39,961 bases of DNA from Bacteroidales bacterium (GTDB taxonomy: Bacteria > Bacteroidota > Bacteroidia > Bacteroidales > Muribaculaceae): contig DXYS01000081.1 in assembly GCA_019415705.1 (NCBI GenBank), forward strand, positions 1 through 39,961, in the 5' to 3' direction. The position numbers and the translations under genes are program-made. The notes beneath the pieces are model-generated. The model ran no database searches and was not told the DNA's origin. It was given only the letters and a program-made list of their open reading frames with translations. Shown piece after piece: positions 31,528 to 39,961 of this stretch. Every line of letters begins with the position of its first letter. The first letter of the stretch is position 1.

Positions 31528-33879
31528 ATGACAACTCGCAGACACAGCATGGCACACGGCGCCCTGACAGCGCTGATTGTGATGACGGTTGCGGCCTTAA
31601 TAGCAGGCTGCAGCTCGACCAAACATGTGCCTGAGGGGAGTTATCTTTTAGACAAGGTTTCAATCGAAATCGACGGCGATAAGGCACGCAGTGACGACGA
31701 ACTTTATTATTTTCTGCGTCAGACGCCTAACCACAAGGTGTTGGGCTTCGCCAAACTGCAGCTCGCCACTTACAGCCTCTCGGGCCGTGACTCGACCAAG
31801 TGGTATAACCGTTGGCTGCGCAACATCGGCCAGCCGCCGGTAATCTACAGCGAGGAGCTGACCGAGGCATCCACGCGTCAGCTCCGTCAGGCTCTGCTCA
31901 ACCGCGGATACATGGATGTCGAGGTTGTGGCCGACACTGTAATAGAAGGCCCGCGCAAACTCGCTCTCAACTATCGCATCATTCCCGGAGAGCCTCACTA
32001 CGTCTCGTCAATCGACTATGATATTGCCGACAGCACCATACGCCGCATCGTGATGGCTGACACGGCGTCATTGGACATACGCCCCGGTGCGCTTTTTGAC
32101 CGCTCGGTCTTGGACGGCGAGCGTGCGGCCATCACCGAGCGTCTTCGCAACCGCGGCTACTTCGCTTTTAACAAGGATAATATCACCTTCATCGCCGACA
32201 CCACGGCCGGCTCAAAGGAGGTGGCTCTGACCATGACAGTCCGCGCTCCGCGCACGATGCCGTCGGTGGCCGTCGACTCAGTGCCGCGCCATGTGCAGTA
32301 TCGCGTCCGCAATGTGACATTCTTCACTGATTTCGATACGCGCACAGATGAGGCGGTCGACAAGGACACGGTCAGATATCAGACTATCGCTGTCGTTTAC
32401 GGCCCCGACCGCTATATCAAGCCATCGATACTTGATGAGAAGTGTTACCTGCGGCCGGGTCGCACCTATTCGGCGCGTGACGTCGATCTTACATATCAGG
32501 CTCTCGGCCAGTTAGGCATACTTAAGTTTATCAATATAGAGATGCATCCCGTTGCTGAAGTCGGCGGCGAAATATGGCTTGACGCCGACGTGCTGCTCTC
32601 TCGAAATAAAAAGCAGGGTATAACCGTCGAACTTGAGGGCACAAATTCAGAGGGAGACCTCGGCTTCGGCGCCGGTATCACTTATCAGCACCGCAATCTC
32701 GCCAAGAAATCAGAAATGCTTACCGCCAAACTGCGAGGTGCTTACGAGAGTCTGTCGGGCGATTTTGACGGTCTGATTAACGACCGTTACACAGAGTTTG
32801 CCGGCGAGGTGGGCATAACATTCCCTAAATTCGAATGTCCTTTTCTCTCTAAAAACTTTAAGAAACGTATGCGCGCCTCGACCGAGTTTGCCGTCTCGTT
32901 TGTGCATCAGGAGCGTCCCGAATATACGCGCATCATTGCCGGCGCCGCATGGAAGTATAAATGGACTATGCAGCGGCGCGATTTTGTCAAACGTCACACT
33001 TATGACTTTATTGACATCAACTATGTCAGACTGCCGCGCTCTACGATTAATTTTATTGATGAGATTGCACCTTCGAACCCTCTGCTGCGCTATAGCTACG
33101 AAGACCACTTCATTATGCGCATGGGTTACACTTATTACCGCACCAACCGTCGCATCCCGACGGCCACGCTTAATGCCTTTGCCATACAGCCGTGGGTGTC
33201 GACCTTACGTATGTCGGCCGAAACAGCCGGCAATCTCCTCTACGGCATATCGTCAATCGACGGCGCACGGCGCCATGACGACGCCTATAAGATTTTCGGC
33301 ATACAGTTCGCTCAGTATGTCAAGGGCGAACTCGACTATACCTATACGCGCAACTTCAACTCACGCAATGCTTTGGCGGCGCATATCGGATTCGGAGTGG
33401 CTTATCCTTACGGCAACTCGTCGATGGTGCCTTTTGAGAAACGTTTCTATGCCGGCGGCGCCAACAGTGTCCGCGGCTGGGGTGTCCGCACTCTCGGTCC
33501 CGGCAGCTACGACTCGCGCAACTCCGTCAGCGACTTCATCAACCAGTGCGGCGACATCAGCTTGGAGATGAGCCTTGAGTACCGCGCCAAACTCTTCTGG
33601 GTGCTTGAGAGCGCCCTCTTTGTCGACGCCGGCAACATTTGGACAATCAAAGCCTACGAGAACCAGCCCGGCGGCGAGTTTAAATTCAACCGCTTCTATC
33701 GTCAGATTGCGGCTGCCTACGGCATCGGTCTGCGCATGGACTTCACATACTTCCTCCTCCGCTTCGACTTCGGCCTCAAAGCCGTCAACCCGGCGACAAA
33801 CCAAGAGCGCTGGCCGATTGTTCATCCCAAATGGGGGCGCGACGCCAACTTCCATTTCTCTGTCGGCTACCCCTTCTGA
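31528..33879 (+). CDS. BamA/TamA-like (Omp85) outer-membrane lipoprotein
   Basis: A 783-residue outer-membrane protein. The signal peptide ends in AALIAGC, giving a lipidated Omp85, the form usual in Bacteroidetes. POTRA-like alpha/beta units (about 30-330, with YLLDKVSIEIDGDKAR and ALLNRGYMDVEV) are followed by a 16-stranded-type barrel, with FYAGGANSVRGWGVRTLGPG as the conserved L6 region (VRGW in place of VRGF) and a C-terminal FSVGYPF ending in F. The family inserts or secretes outer-membrane proteins; this one is TamA-like and not the main BamA. It is followed 13 bases later by the HAD gene. Confidence 0.87.
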   Translation: MTTRRHSMAHGALTALIVMTVAALIAGCSSTKHVPEGSYLLDKVSIEIDGDKARSDDELYYFLRQTPNHKVLGFAKLQLATYSLSGRDSTKWYNRWLRNIGQPPVIYSEELTEASTRQLRQALLNRGYMDVEVVADTVIEGPRKLALNYRIIPGEPHYVSSIDYDIADSTIRRIVMADTASLDIRPGALFDRSVLDGERAAITERLRNRGYFAFNKDNITFIADTTAGSKEVALTMTVRAPRTMPSVAVDSVPRHVQYRVRNVTFFTDFDTRTDEAVDKDTVRYQTIAVVYGPDRYIKPSILDEKCYLRPGRTYSARDVDLTYQALGQLGILKFINIEMHPVAEVGGEIWLDADVLLSRNKKQGITVELEGTNSEGDLGFGAGITYQHRNLAKKSEMLTAKLRGAYESLSGDFDGLINDRYTEFAGEVGITFPKFECPFLSKNFKKRMRASTEFAVSFVHQERPEYTRIIAGAAWKYKWTMQRRDFVKRHTYDFIDINYVRLPRSTINFIDEIAPSNPLLRYSYEDHFIMRMGYTYYRTNRRIPTATLNAFAIQPWVSTLRMSAETAGNLLYGISSIDGARRHDDAYKIFGIQFAQYVKGELDYTYTRNFNSRNALAAHIGFGVAYPYGNSSMVPFEKRFYAGGANSVRGWGVRTLGPGSYDSRNSVSDFINQCGDISLEMSLEYRAKLFWVLESALFVDAGNIWTIKAYENQPGGEFKFNRFYRQIAAAYGIGLRMDFTYFLLRFDFGLKAVNPATNQERWPIVHPKWGRDANFHFSVGYPF

Positions 33880-33892
33880 TTATTACTAATGA

Positions 33893-34564
33893 ATGAGTAA
33901 AATGGCAAAATCACTTGTTATATTTGACCTTGACGGCACTCTGCTCAACACTATAGACGACCTCGGCAACGCCACAAACCATGCCCTCGCCGAACTCGGG
34001 CTGCCTCAGCATCCGCTCGTCGCCTATCCGCGCATGGTTGGCAACGGCATAACCAAACTCATCGAGCGCGCCCTCCCCGACGACATGCGCCGTCCCGAAA
34101 TCATCGCCGACGCACGCCGCCGCTTCGTGGCCTATTATAATGACCACTGCTGCGACGCCACGTGTCCTTATCCCGGCATACCGCAGCTTCTTGCCGACCT
34201 CGCCGAGCGTCATGTCAACGTAGCTGTTGCCTCCAACAAGTATCAGGAAGCCGTTAACCGTATTATCGCTAATTTTTTCCCCGACATAAAGTTTGCTGCT
34301 GTCTTCGGCAACATCGAAGGCGTGCCGACAAAGCCCGACCCGTCGGTTGTCTTCGAGGTGCTGACCCTATGCCCGACGCCCAAGGACGAGACGCTCTATG
34401 TCGGCGACTCCGGCATAGACATCGAGACCGCACGACGCGCCTGCGTCGAGTCATGCGGCGTGACATGGGGATTCCGTCCCGAGCGCGAGCTCCGCGAACA
34501 CTATGCCGACAACATCGTTTCCGACCCCGACGAAATCCTCACCATCGTCAGCCGCCACGACTAA
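33893..34564 (+). CDS. gph: HAD hydrolase, phosphoglycolate phosphatase-like
   Basis: A 223-residue HAD enzyme with the nucleophile block FDLDGTLLNTIDDL, a helical cap (residues about 15-90), the VASNKYQEAVN motif II/III region with lysine K, and VGDSGIDIETARRAG-like motif IV (VGDSGIDIETARRA). This matches phosphoglycolate phosphatases, though sugar-phosphate specificity is also possible. ATG 33893 or 33902 could be the start. It is 13 bases after the Omp85-like gene and is followed by a 9-bp tandem repeat. Confidence 0.83.
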   Translation: MSKMAKSLVIFDLDGTLLNTIDDLGNATNHALAELGLPQHPLVAYPRMVGNGITKLIERALPDDMRRPEIIADARRRFVAYYNDHCCDATCPYPGIPQLLADLAERHVNVAVASNKYQEAVNRIIANFFPDIKFAAVFGNIEGVPTKPDPSVVFEVLTLCPTPKDETLYVGDSGIDIETARRACVESCGVTWGFRPERELREHYADNIVSDPDEILTIVSRHD

Positions 34565-34609
34565 TATAGGCCCAATAAGCCTGATAAGCCCTATAGGCCT
34601 TATATGGCT
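34565..34609. repeat. Degenerate 9-bp tandem repeat, 5 units
   Basis: Contiguous units TATAGGCCC, AATAAGCCT, GATAAGCCC, TATAGGCCT and TATATGGCT begin directly after the gph stop. A sixth degraded unit may follow. Confidence 0.65.
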
Positions 34610-34658
34610 TATATTTTAAATATTAACTCTGTGGTTTGGCGGGGTGGGGGTAATTTGT

Positions 34659-34666
34659 TAACTTTG
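34659..34666 (+). promoter_or_regulatory. Promoter -7 element of the GH2 gene
   Basis: TAACTTTG matches TAnnTTTG, with TTTG at 34634-34637 as a fitting -33 element. The ATG follows at 34723, giving a leader of about 50 bases. Confidence 0.6.
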
Positions 34667-34722
34667 CGTTAGTTGCTGCGCGGCGGTGGCCGTGCGCCTT
34701 GATTCTGACTAATTTTCATCAC

Positions 34723-37700
34723 ATGACTGCCTTAAAATCTTTTGCTATCGCCGTAATTGCGGCTTTGATTATGCCTGTCAGTCTTAGCGCAGGCAAGAAA
34801 GCGGATAAGAATCCGCGCTATACGATTGACCTTAACGGTCCGCAGTGGCACATGATGCGTGACACTGCCGCATCGTGGGAAAACGACCGCCTATATCTGC
34901 CCGACGAGGCTACAGACCTCAGTGTGCTGCCTGTCAATCCGCCGACCGGTGGCTGGACTGTGCTTGTACCCGCCAAGGCTTTGTCTGTCAGCGTTCCGGG
35001 TACTGTCGAGGAGTACATGACCACGTCAAAACGTCCGTCGCCCGACGATTTCCGCGGCGTCAGCTGGTGGTTTACAACCATCAAGGTGCCCGAGTCGATG
35101 GCCGGCCGCAAGGTGACGGCTCACTTCGAGTCTGTGCGCATGCGTGCAGAGGTCTATCTTGACGGCAAACTCGTAGGCTATGACATCGTCGGAGAGTCGC
35201 CTTTCGACGCCGACCTGACCGACGTAGTCGTGCCCGGCAAGGAGCAGACGCTCGCCGTGCGCGTCACCACACCCGGCGGAAACTTCCACTGGCAGGACTT
35301 CACTCAGATGCGTTGGGGCAAGTATGCTATACCCCCGTCGCGCTCGTTCAGCGGTCTTATCGGGCGTGTGCGCGTCGATGTGACCGACCCGGTCTACATC
35401 GAGGATGTTTATATGCAGAATCAGCCTGTGGCAAACACTGTCAAGGCTATCGTTAACGTGCGCAACACCGGCACGACGCCCGTCAGCCGCACGCTGAGCT
35501 ATAAAGTTTCGTCAAAAGATGACCCCAAGGGGGCAACAATCCTCGCCTCGAATCGCAAGGTGCGCCTCGAGCCCGGCGATAACGAGATAGTTTTTGATAT
35601 CAATTATCCCGAGGCCACGCTGTGGTCTCCGGCCACGCCCAAGCTCTATCGCTGCGATGTCACCGTTGCTGACGGCAAGAAGGCTCTCGACCGCGACGGC
35701 CGTGTCTTCGGTTTCCGCTGGTTTGCTCCCGACGGTATCGGCAAGGAAGCTGTAGTCCGTCTCAACGGACGCCGCATGATGCTGCGCTCGGCCATCAGCT
35801 GGGGCTACTGGCCCGCGACCGGTCTTTATGCCACACCCGAGATGGCTCGCCGCCAGATTGCTACCGCGCAGTCGATGGGCCTCAATATGCTCAACTTCCA
35901 CCGCTCCATCGGTTCGCCCGTCGTGCTCGAGCAGGCTGATTCGATGGGCCTGCTCTACTACGAGGAGCCCGGCGCCTTCCACTCAGCCGACCATAATCCG
36001 TTTATCCGCACAATTGTCAATATAAAACTGCAGCGCATGGTCAAGCGCGACCGCTCGCATCCGTCGCTCGTCATCTTCAACCTCATCAACGAGTTAGGCG
36101 GAGCCCGTGCGGCTGACAAAGAGCTGATGGCCAAGCGCCGTGACGATCTCGTCAAGGCTCACGCCATTGACCCCTCGCGTGTGATGACCCTTACATCGGG
36201 CTGGGCCTCAAACGAGCAGGCAGAAGAGGACTCAAAATTTCACATGCGCCCGTTTGATCCGACCCCATATTTCCGCGGATGGTATGACAACCACCGTGCC
36301 GGCGGACCCGCCACTTGGGAGGACGGCTACTACCGTTCGCGCCGTGACAACCTGATGTTCACCGACAACCACACCGAGGTCTACATGCGCGGCGAGGAAG
36401 GCGCCATCTCGACACCTCCGCGTGTCGCTCTGATAGCCAAAGAGGTGGCCGCGAAGGGCAAGGATGGCTGGGACGGCGCTTTCTGGCGCGACCAGTATGC
36501 CGCCTTCGAGTCATATTTTAAACAGAAAGGCCTTGAGCGCAACTTCGCCGATGTTGACGAACTCACACGTGCCATGGGCGACATACAGCTCTATCATCAG
36601 GGACGCCGCATCCAGACCATGCGCATGGAGAACATCGGCGACTGCTATGTCATCAACGGATGGGAGAGTATGCCATATGACAATCATTCGGGCGTAATCG
36701 ATATCTACCGCAACTGCAAGGGCAATCTTGAGACTTTCGCCCGCTTTACAGCGCCTCTGTTTGTGGCTGTTTCGCCCCATACTCAGTTTGTCAAGCTTCC
36801 CGGCAAGGTCGATATCGACTTTCATGTCGTCAATGAGGCCGACCTGCGCGGCGACTATAAAATGAATGTCAGCGTGCTCTCGCCTGATGGTCAGTTAACT
36901 AAGACGGTCAGCCGCGACGTCACCGTCCGCGGCGGCGACGAGCTCGGACAGCTACTCGCCGAGGCTCTCCCCGTCGATTTCGCCGGCAAAGGAGGCATGT
37001 ATCGCGTGATTGCATCATTAGACGATGCCTCGGGCAAGACCGTTGCCACAGGTTATGAGGAGGTGCTCGGTATTGACCCTGATTATAAGAATCTGCCGGG
37101 CCGCGGTGCCATCTACGGCTCTAAGGACGATCCCGTGGCACGTTACTACAAGGAGGCTACCGGCCGCGAGCTGCCGGTCTATGACCCGTCTATGGGTAAA
37201 CTTGAATGGCTGATTGTCACACGTCCAGCCTTGGACGAGGCTCAGCCGATGCCTGACGCCGTTTTTGCACGTGAGGACGGTAAGCACGCTTTCGACGCCA
37301 CATGGTTTAAGGATAATGATATCAGCAATCCCGCCGGCACAGTCGGCGACAGCAAGATAAGCTACCGCTTTGTGGGGGGTGCCCAGCCCAACTCGCTCGT
37401 GCCCGCCAATCAGAAATTCTCTGTCATATGGCGCGGCGAGATGACCATTCCGTCCACAGGCAACTATCTGCTCGGCGTCCACACTGACCGCGGTGTGCGC
37501 ATGGAGGTCAACGGCCAGCGCATAGCCGACGAGTGGGGTAATAACAACGAGCGTACAATCACCTCGCCCTTCTACTTCGAGAAAGGCGAGAAGGTTAATC
37601 TCGAGGTGCATTATCGTCAGGACAAGCCCGACGGCATGATAGAGCTTGTCTGGACAGAGCCCGGCACATCGGCCATCGCTCCCGAGACCATCGTGGACCG

Positions 37701-38148
37701 TGCCACTAATGACGGTACGACACTGCTGTTGCTCAAATCGCCCGAGTCGTGGATGCAGTTCCTTAACCCCGCTGCCGGCATCGGCTATAAAGGCCTGTAT
37801 GCAGTTGGTGACAACTGGGTCGGTGGCGTACATTTCGTGGCCGAGCATCCGGTGCTCGCCGGTCTGCCCGTCAACACCGGCATGAACTGGCCATATCAGG
37901 AGCTTGTCAAGGAGGGCAATTTGCGTCTCGGTTTCTATGTCGACCGTGAGAATCTGATTGCCGGCTCATACCGCTCGTGGCCTTTCCATCTCGGCACAGC
38001 CATGGGCGAGGCTCCCTGCGGCAAAGGACGTGTGTTGTACTCGACGCTCCGTCTTGCCGAGTGCCTCAATAATCCGGACCCCTCGGCCGAGGTAGGTCGC
38101 CGTCTTTTCGCCAACATCATCAACTGGGCTGTCAAGCCTGCCGAATAA
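34723..38148 (+). CDS. Glycoside hydrolase family 2 enzyme with PA14 domain
   Basis: A 1141-residue secreted enzyme with a signal peptide (ALIMPVSLSAGK). The GH2 sugar-binding domain is at about 60-230 (GVSWWFTTIKVPE, HFESVRMRAEVYLDG), the immunoglobulin-like domain at about 235-335, and the TIM barrel from about 340 (GRRMMLRSAISWGYWP, LNFHRSIGSP). The acid/base glutamate is in IFNLINELGG; GEEGA about 120 residues later is a candidate nucleophile region. Residues about 870-985 form a PA14 carbohydrate-binding domain (WRGEMTIPSTGNYLLGVHTD). A C-terminal part (about 1000-1141) resembles a glutamine-amidotransferase-like beta-galactosidase end domain. ATG 34723 is at the signal peptide; TTG 34699 is less likely. 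The sugar specificity is not predictable. Confidence 0.85.
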   Translation: MTALKSFAIAVIAALIMPVSLSAGKKADKNPRYTIDLNGPQWHMMRDTAASWENDRLYLPDEATDLSVLPVNPPTGGWTVLVPAKALSVSVPGTVEEYMTTSKRPSPDDFRGVSWWFTTIKVPESMAGRKVTAHFESVRMRAEVYLDGKLVGYDIVGESPFDADLTDVVVPGKEQTLAVRVTTPGGNFHWQDFTQMRWGKYAIPPSRSFSGLIGRVRVDVTDPVYIEDVYMQNQPVANTVKAIVNVRNTGTTPVSRTLSYKVSSKDDPKGATILASNRKVRLEPGDNEIVFDINYPEATLWSPATPKLYRCDVTVADGKKALDRDGRVFGFRWFAPDGIGKEAVVRLNGRRMMLRSAISWGYWPATGLYATPEMARRQIATAQSMGLNMLNFHRSIGSPVVLEQADSMGLLYYEEPGAFHSADHNPFIRTIVNIKLQRMVKRDRSHPSLVIFNLINELGGARAADKELMAKRRDDLVKAHAIDPSRVMTLTSGWASNEQAEEDSKFHMRPFDPTPYFRGWYDNHRAGGPATWEDGYYRSRRDNLMFTDNHTEVYMRGEEGAISTPPRVALIAKEVAAKGKDGWDGAFWRDQYAAFESYFKQKGLERNFADVDELTRAMGDIQLYHQGRRIQTMRMENIGDCYVINGWESMPYDNHSGVIDIYRNCKGNLETFARFTAPLFVAVSPHTQFVKLPGKVDIDFHVVNEADLRGDYKMNVSVLSPDGQLTKTVSRDVTVRGGDELGQLLAEALPVDFAGKGGMYRVIASLDDASGKTVATGYEEVLGIDPDYKNLPGRGAIYGSKDDPVARYYKEATGRELPVYDPSMGKLEWLIVTRPALDEAQPMPDAVFAREDGKHAFDATWFKDNDISNPAGTVGDSKISYRFVGGAQPNSLVPANQKFSVIWRGEMTIPSTGNYLLGVHTDRGVRMEVNGQRIADEWGNNNERTITSPFYFEKGEKVNLEVHYRQDKPDGMIELVWTEPGTSAIAPETIVDRATNDGTTLLLLKSPESWMQFLNPAAGIGYKGLYAVGDNWVGGVHFVAEHPVLAGLPVNTGMNWPYQELVKEGNLRLGFYVDRENLIAGSYRSWPFHLGTAMGEAPCGKGRVLYSTLRLAECLNNPDPSAEVGRRLFANIINWAVKPAE

Positions 38149-38154
38149 GTGAAT

Positions 38155-38970
38155 ATGACTCCGCAGACAGACATCATAGAGATACAGTCGGCCGCCGACC
38201 CGCGTGTGGCTGTCTACGTCTCGCTGACAGACGCCGAACTCTCAGACCGCCTTAACCCCGGTCGCGGGATTCTGATAGCCGAGAGCCCCAAGGTCATCAG
38301 AGTAGCGTTAGACGCCGGTTACGAGCCGGTGAGTCTGCTGTGTGAGGACAAACATATCGTCGGCGATGCAGCCGACATAATCGCACGATGCCCCGCAGTG
38401 CCGGTCTATACCGGCACCCGCGGGGTGCTTGCCTCTCTGACCGGTTATAAACTGACTCGCGGAGTGCTCTGCGCCATGCGGCGTCCGTTGCAGCCGTCGG
38501 TCGAGGACGTGTGCCGCGATGCGCGGCGTGTGGCCGTCATTGATGATGTCTGCGATACGACAAATATAGGCTCTATTTTCCGTGCGGCGGCAGCTCTGGG
38601 TATAGACGCCGTGCTGCTGACGCCGACGGCCTGTGATCCGTTCAACCGACGCGCCGTGCGCGTGTCGATGGGGTCGGTTTTTCTCGTGCCGTGGACGCGC
38701 CTTGACTCCTACGACACATTGCGCCGTCTCGGCTTCCGCACGGCTGCCATGGCTCTGCGAGACCGCTCGGTGTCGATTGATGACCCGGCGCTTGACGCAG
38801 AGGAGCGTTTGGCCATAATACTCGGTACGGAGGGCGAAGGGTTACCGGCCGCGACGATAGATGCGGCTGATTATGTTGTGAAAATACCGATGTCACACGG
38901 CGTCGACTCGCTCAACGTCGCTACGGCCGCAGCCGTGGCTTTCTGGCAGCTCAGAGCGCGTCACAAATAA
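38155..38970 (+). CDS. SpoU/TrmH-type RNA 2'-O-methyltransferase
   Basis: A 271-residue SPOUT methyltransferase. The three signature blocks are present: NIGSIFRAAAALGIDAVLL (motif 1), LGTEGEGLP (motif 2) and VKIPMSHGVDSLNVATAAAV (motif 3), forming the knotted AdoMet site. An N-terminal substrate-binding extension (about 1-100) is as in RlmB and TsnR types. The target, rRNA or tRNA, cannot be decided. It starts 6 bases after the GH2 stop; GTG 38149 would add two residues. Confidence 0.85.
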   Translation: MTPQTDIIEIQSAADPRVAVYVSLTDAELSDRLNPGRGILIAESPKVIRVALDAGYEPVSLLCEDKHIVGDAADIIARCPAVPVYTGTRGVLASLTGYKLTRGVLCAMRRPLQPSVEDVCRDARRVAVIDDVCDTTNIGSIFRAAAALGIDAVLLTPTACDPFNRRAVRVSMGSVFLVPWTRLDSYDTLRRLGFRTAAMALRDRSVSIDDPALDAEERLAIILGTEGEGLPAATIDAADYVVKIPMSHGVDSLNVATAAAVAFWQLRARHK

Positions 38971-38993
38971 ATGATTTACGATAAAAACGGTTT

Positions 38994-39590
38994 ATGGAAA
39001 AGATTAAGATTGCCGTCTTTGTAAGTGGCGAAGGAACTAATTGCGAGAATATTATCAGGTATTTCGCCGGCAATGAGTGTATAGAGGTTTCTGTTGTCGT
39101 GAGCAGTAAAGCCGAAGCTCGTGCGGTAGAAAGGGCGCAGCGTCTCGGTGTGCCGACGGCGATTATCAACCGGCATGATTTAAACGATAATCCTCAACTC
39201 GTGATGCAGACCATAGGGCAGTGTGATATTATTGTATTGGCCGGTTTCCTGTTGTTTATACCTGATTATCTGCTCACTCTCTTTCCACGACGCATTGTCA
39301 ACATACATCCATCGTTGCTGCCTAAGTTTGGCGGAAAGGGGATGTGGGGGCGTCATGTGCATGAGGCAGTCAAGGCTGCCGGAGAGACGCAGACAGGAAT
39401 CACGGTGCATTATGTTGACGCTAAACTTGACGCCGGAGAGTGCATAGCGCAATTCTCCACCTCAGTCTCGCCCGACGATACGCCCGACGATATCGCTGCC
39501 AAAGTGCATAAACTCGAGCAGCAGTATTTCCCCAAAGTGATAGAAGAGGTGGCCCTCGACCGTGGCCGGCGCGACCGCACAAACGCGTGA
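38994..39590 (+). CDS. purN: Phosphoribosylglycinamide formyltransferase
   Basis: A 198-residue PurN that formylates GAR with 10-formyl-tetrahydrofolate in purine synthesis. Visible are the phosphate loop SGEGTNCENII, the catalytic asparagine and histidine in NIHPSLLPKF, and the catalytic aspartate region HYVDAKLDAGECI. Length is standard. Its 3' end contains the first arm of a terminator hairpin. Confidence 0.93.
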   Translation: MEKIKIAVFVSGEGTNCENIIRYFAGNECIEVSVVVSSKAEARAVERAQRLGVPTAIINRHDLNDNPQLVMQTIGQCDIIVLAGFLLFIPDYLLTLFPRRIVNIHPSLLPKFGGKGMWGRHVHEAVKAAGETQTGITVHYVDAKLDAGECIAQFSTSVSPDDTPDDIAAKVHKLEQQYFPKVIEEVALDRGRRDRTNA

Positions 39591-39604
39591 AAACGCTTGT
39601 GCGG
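39575..39604. terminator. Terminator overlapping the purN 3' end
   Basis: CCGCACAA (39575-39582) pairs with TTGTGCGG (39597-39604), with an inner GCGT/ACGC stem around a short loop and a two-base bulge, followed by CCGTTTAATT. It overlaps the last purN codons and lies between convergent genes. Confidence 0.6.
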
Positions 39605-39615
39605 CCGTTTAATTA

Positions 39616-39960
39616 TCAGTATGACCAGACCGACGGGTCGATGCGTCCGTTTTCGATGAGCGAGACGAAGGCAAGCAGGGCGCCCCAGTGATAGAAGGCG
39701 TCAGAGCGCACCGTGTCGTCGCCCACGCCGCTGTCGGGATTGTAATTCTCAAAGATATGACCGTCTCTGAGCCATGATTTGAGCAGCAGGGAGGCTGATT
39801 TGCTGGCAAGTTCGGCTCGTGTGTCTGCGATGTTGTCATAATTGCGCATACCCATATAAACGAGATAGTTGAGCGGGGCCCAGACACGGCCGCGCCAGTA
39901 GTCATTGTCTTTGTAGCCGCCGTCATTCTTGGGGCAGGCGGGCAGGGGATAGGGGGTCCA
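39616..39960 (-). CDS. Trehalase/GH63-like glycoside hydrolase, C-terminal part
   Basis: The frame enters from the right window edge and ends at TGA 39616-39618, giving 114 codons of the C-terminal end. Blocks WTPYPLPACP, YWRGRVWAPLNYLVYMG and GHIFENYNPDSGVGDD, with DAFYHWGALLAF, match the (alpha/alpha)6-barrel end of trehalase-like and GH63 enzymes, in which this region lines the active site. The start, signal peptide and most of the catalytic domain are outside the window, so its specificity is open. It is convergent with purN. Confidence 0.8.
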   Translation of the reverse strand, partial: WTPYPLPACPKNDGGYKDNDYWRGRVWAPLNYLVYMGMRNYDNIADTRAELASKSASLLLKSWLRDGHIFENYNPDSGVGDDTVRSDAFYHWGALLAFVSLIENGRIDPSVWSY

Positions 39961-39961
39961 G

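Noticed and set aside
37018..37848. 276-codon open frame on the minus strand inside the GH2 gene
   Set aside because: It lies wholly opposite a well-supported gene in GC-rich DNA and shows no recognisable motifs; it is an antisense shadow.
1..39961. tRNA or rRNA genes
   Set aside because: I looked through the intergenic stretches for cloverleaf-like segments and CCA ends and saw none that held up; a tRNA scan would be decisive.

Overview
The window looks like a chromosomal segment of a gut Bacteroidales bacterium, most plausibly a Muribaculaceae-type genome. This rests on Bacteroidetes-style promoters (TAnnTTTG about 5-30 bases before starts), weak or absent Shine-Dalgarno sequences, BACON-domain and DUF3332-type lipoproteins, a FloA-type flotillin, Omp85-type proteins and secreted glycoside hydrolases. 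The family assignment is inference; no rRNA or tRNA gene was seen.

The left third (1-12.7 kb) is accessory and visibly rearranged. In order it holds: the 3' end of an unknown gene; the remnant of an IS4-type insertion sequence with a perfect 51-bp inverted repeat; a 3'-truncated metallophosphoesterase behind an AAA+ ATPase with a PD-(D/E)XK-like tail; a truncated Fic fragment overlapping a full Fic gene; a zinc alcohol dehydrogenase broken by an in-frame TGA; a PH-domain-like membrane protein; a hipBA toxin-antitoxin operon; a three-gene operon of secreted proteins (two paralogs plus a BACON/leucine-rich lipoprotein); a Crp/Fnr-type regulator divergent from a second Fic gene across five 12-bp iterons; a small lipoprotein; and a strongly structured non-coding region (12.35-12.55 kb) that I read as a likely minus-strand RNA, either 6S-like or a leader/attenuator. 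Next come an SDR oxidoreductase and a RibD-C reductase, divergent from an AraC-type regulator that also carries an in-frame TGA. Both TGAs sit where the families usually have glycine, so each is one base from GGA.

The right two thirds (15.3-40 kb) are denser, more GC-rich and look like core genome. A plus-strand run contains a TPR/PD40 secreted protein, floA, cstA, a PHP phosphoesterase and rlhA. galE follows with its own promoter, then a membrane-anchored coiled-coil protein, an MgtC family protein, a CPA2 antiporter with RCK-C domains, purM, an MltF-type lytic transglycosylase and a DUF3332 lipoprotein. dinB lies on the minus strand, divergent from an Omp85/TamA-like lipoprotein followed by a phosphoglycolate-phosphatase-like HAD enzyme. 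A large GH2 enzyme with a PA14 domain, a SpoU methyltransferase and purN come next. The window ends inside a minus-strand trehalase/GH63-like gene. Two intergenic arrays of degenerate 9-bp tandem repeats (30.34 and 34.57 kb) share period and design but not sequence.
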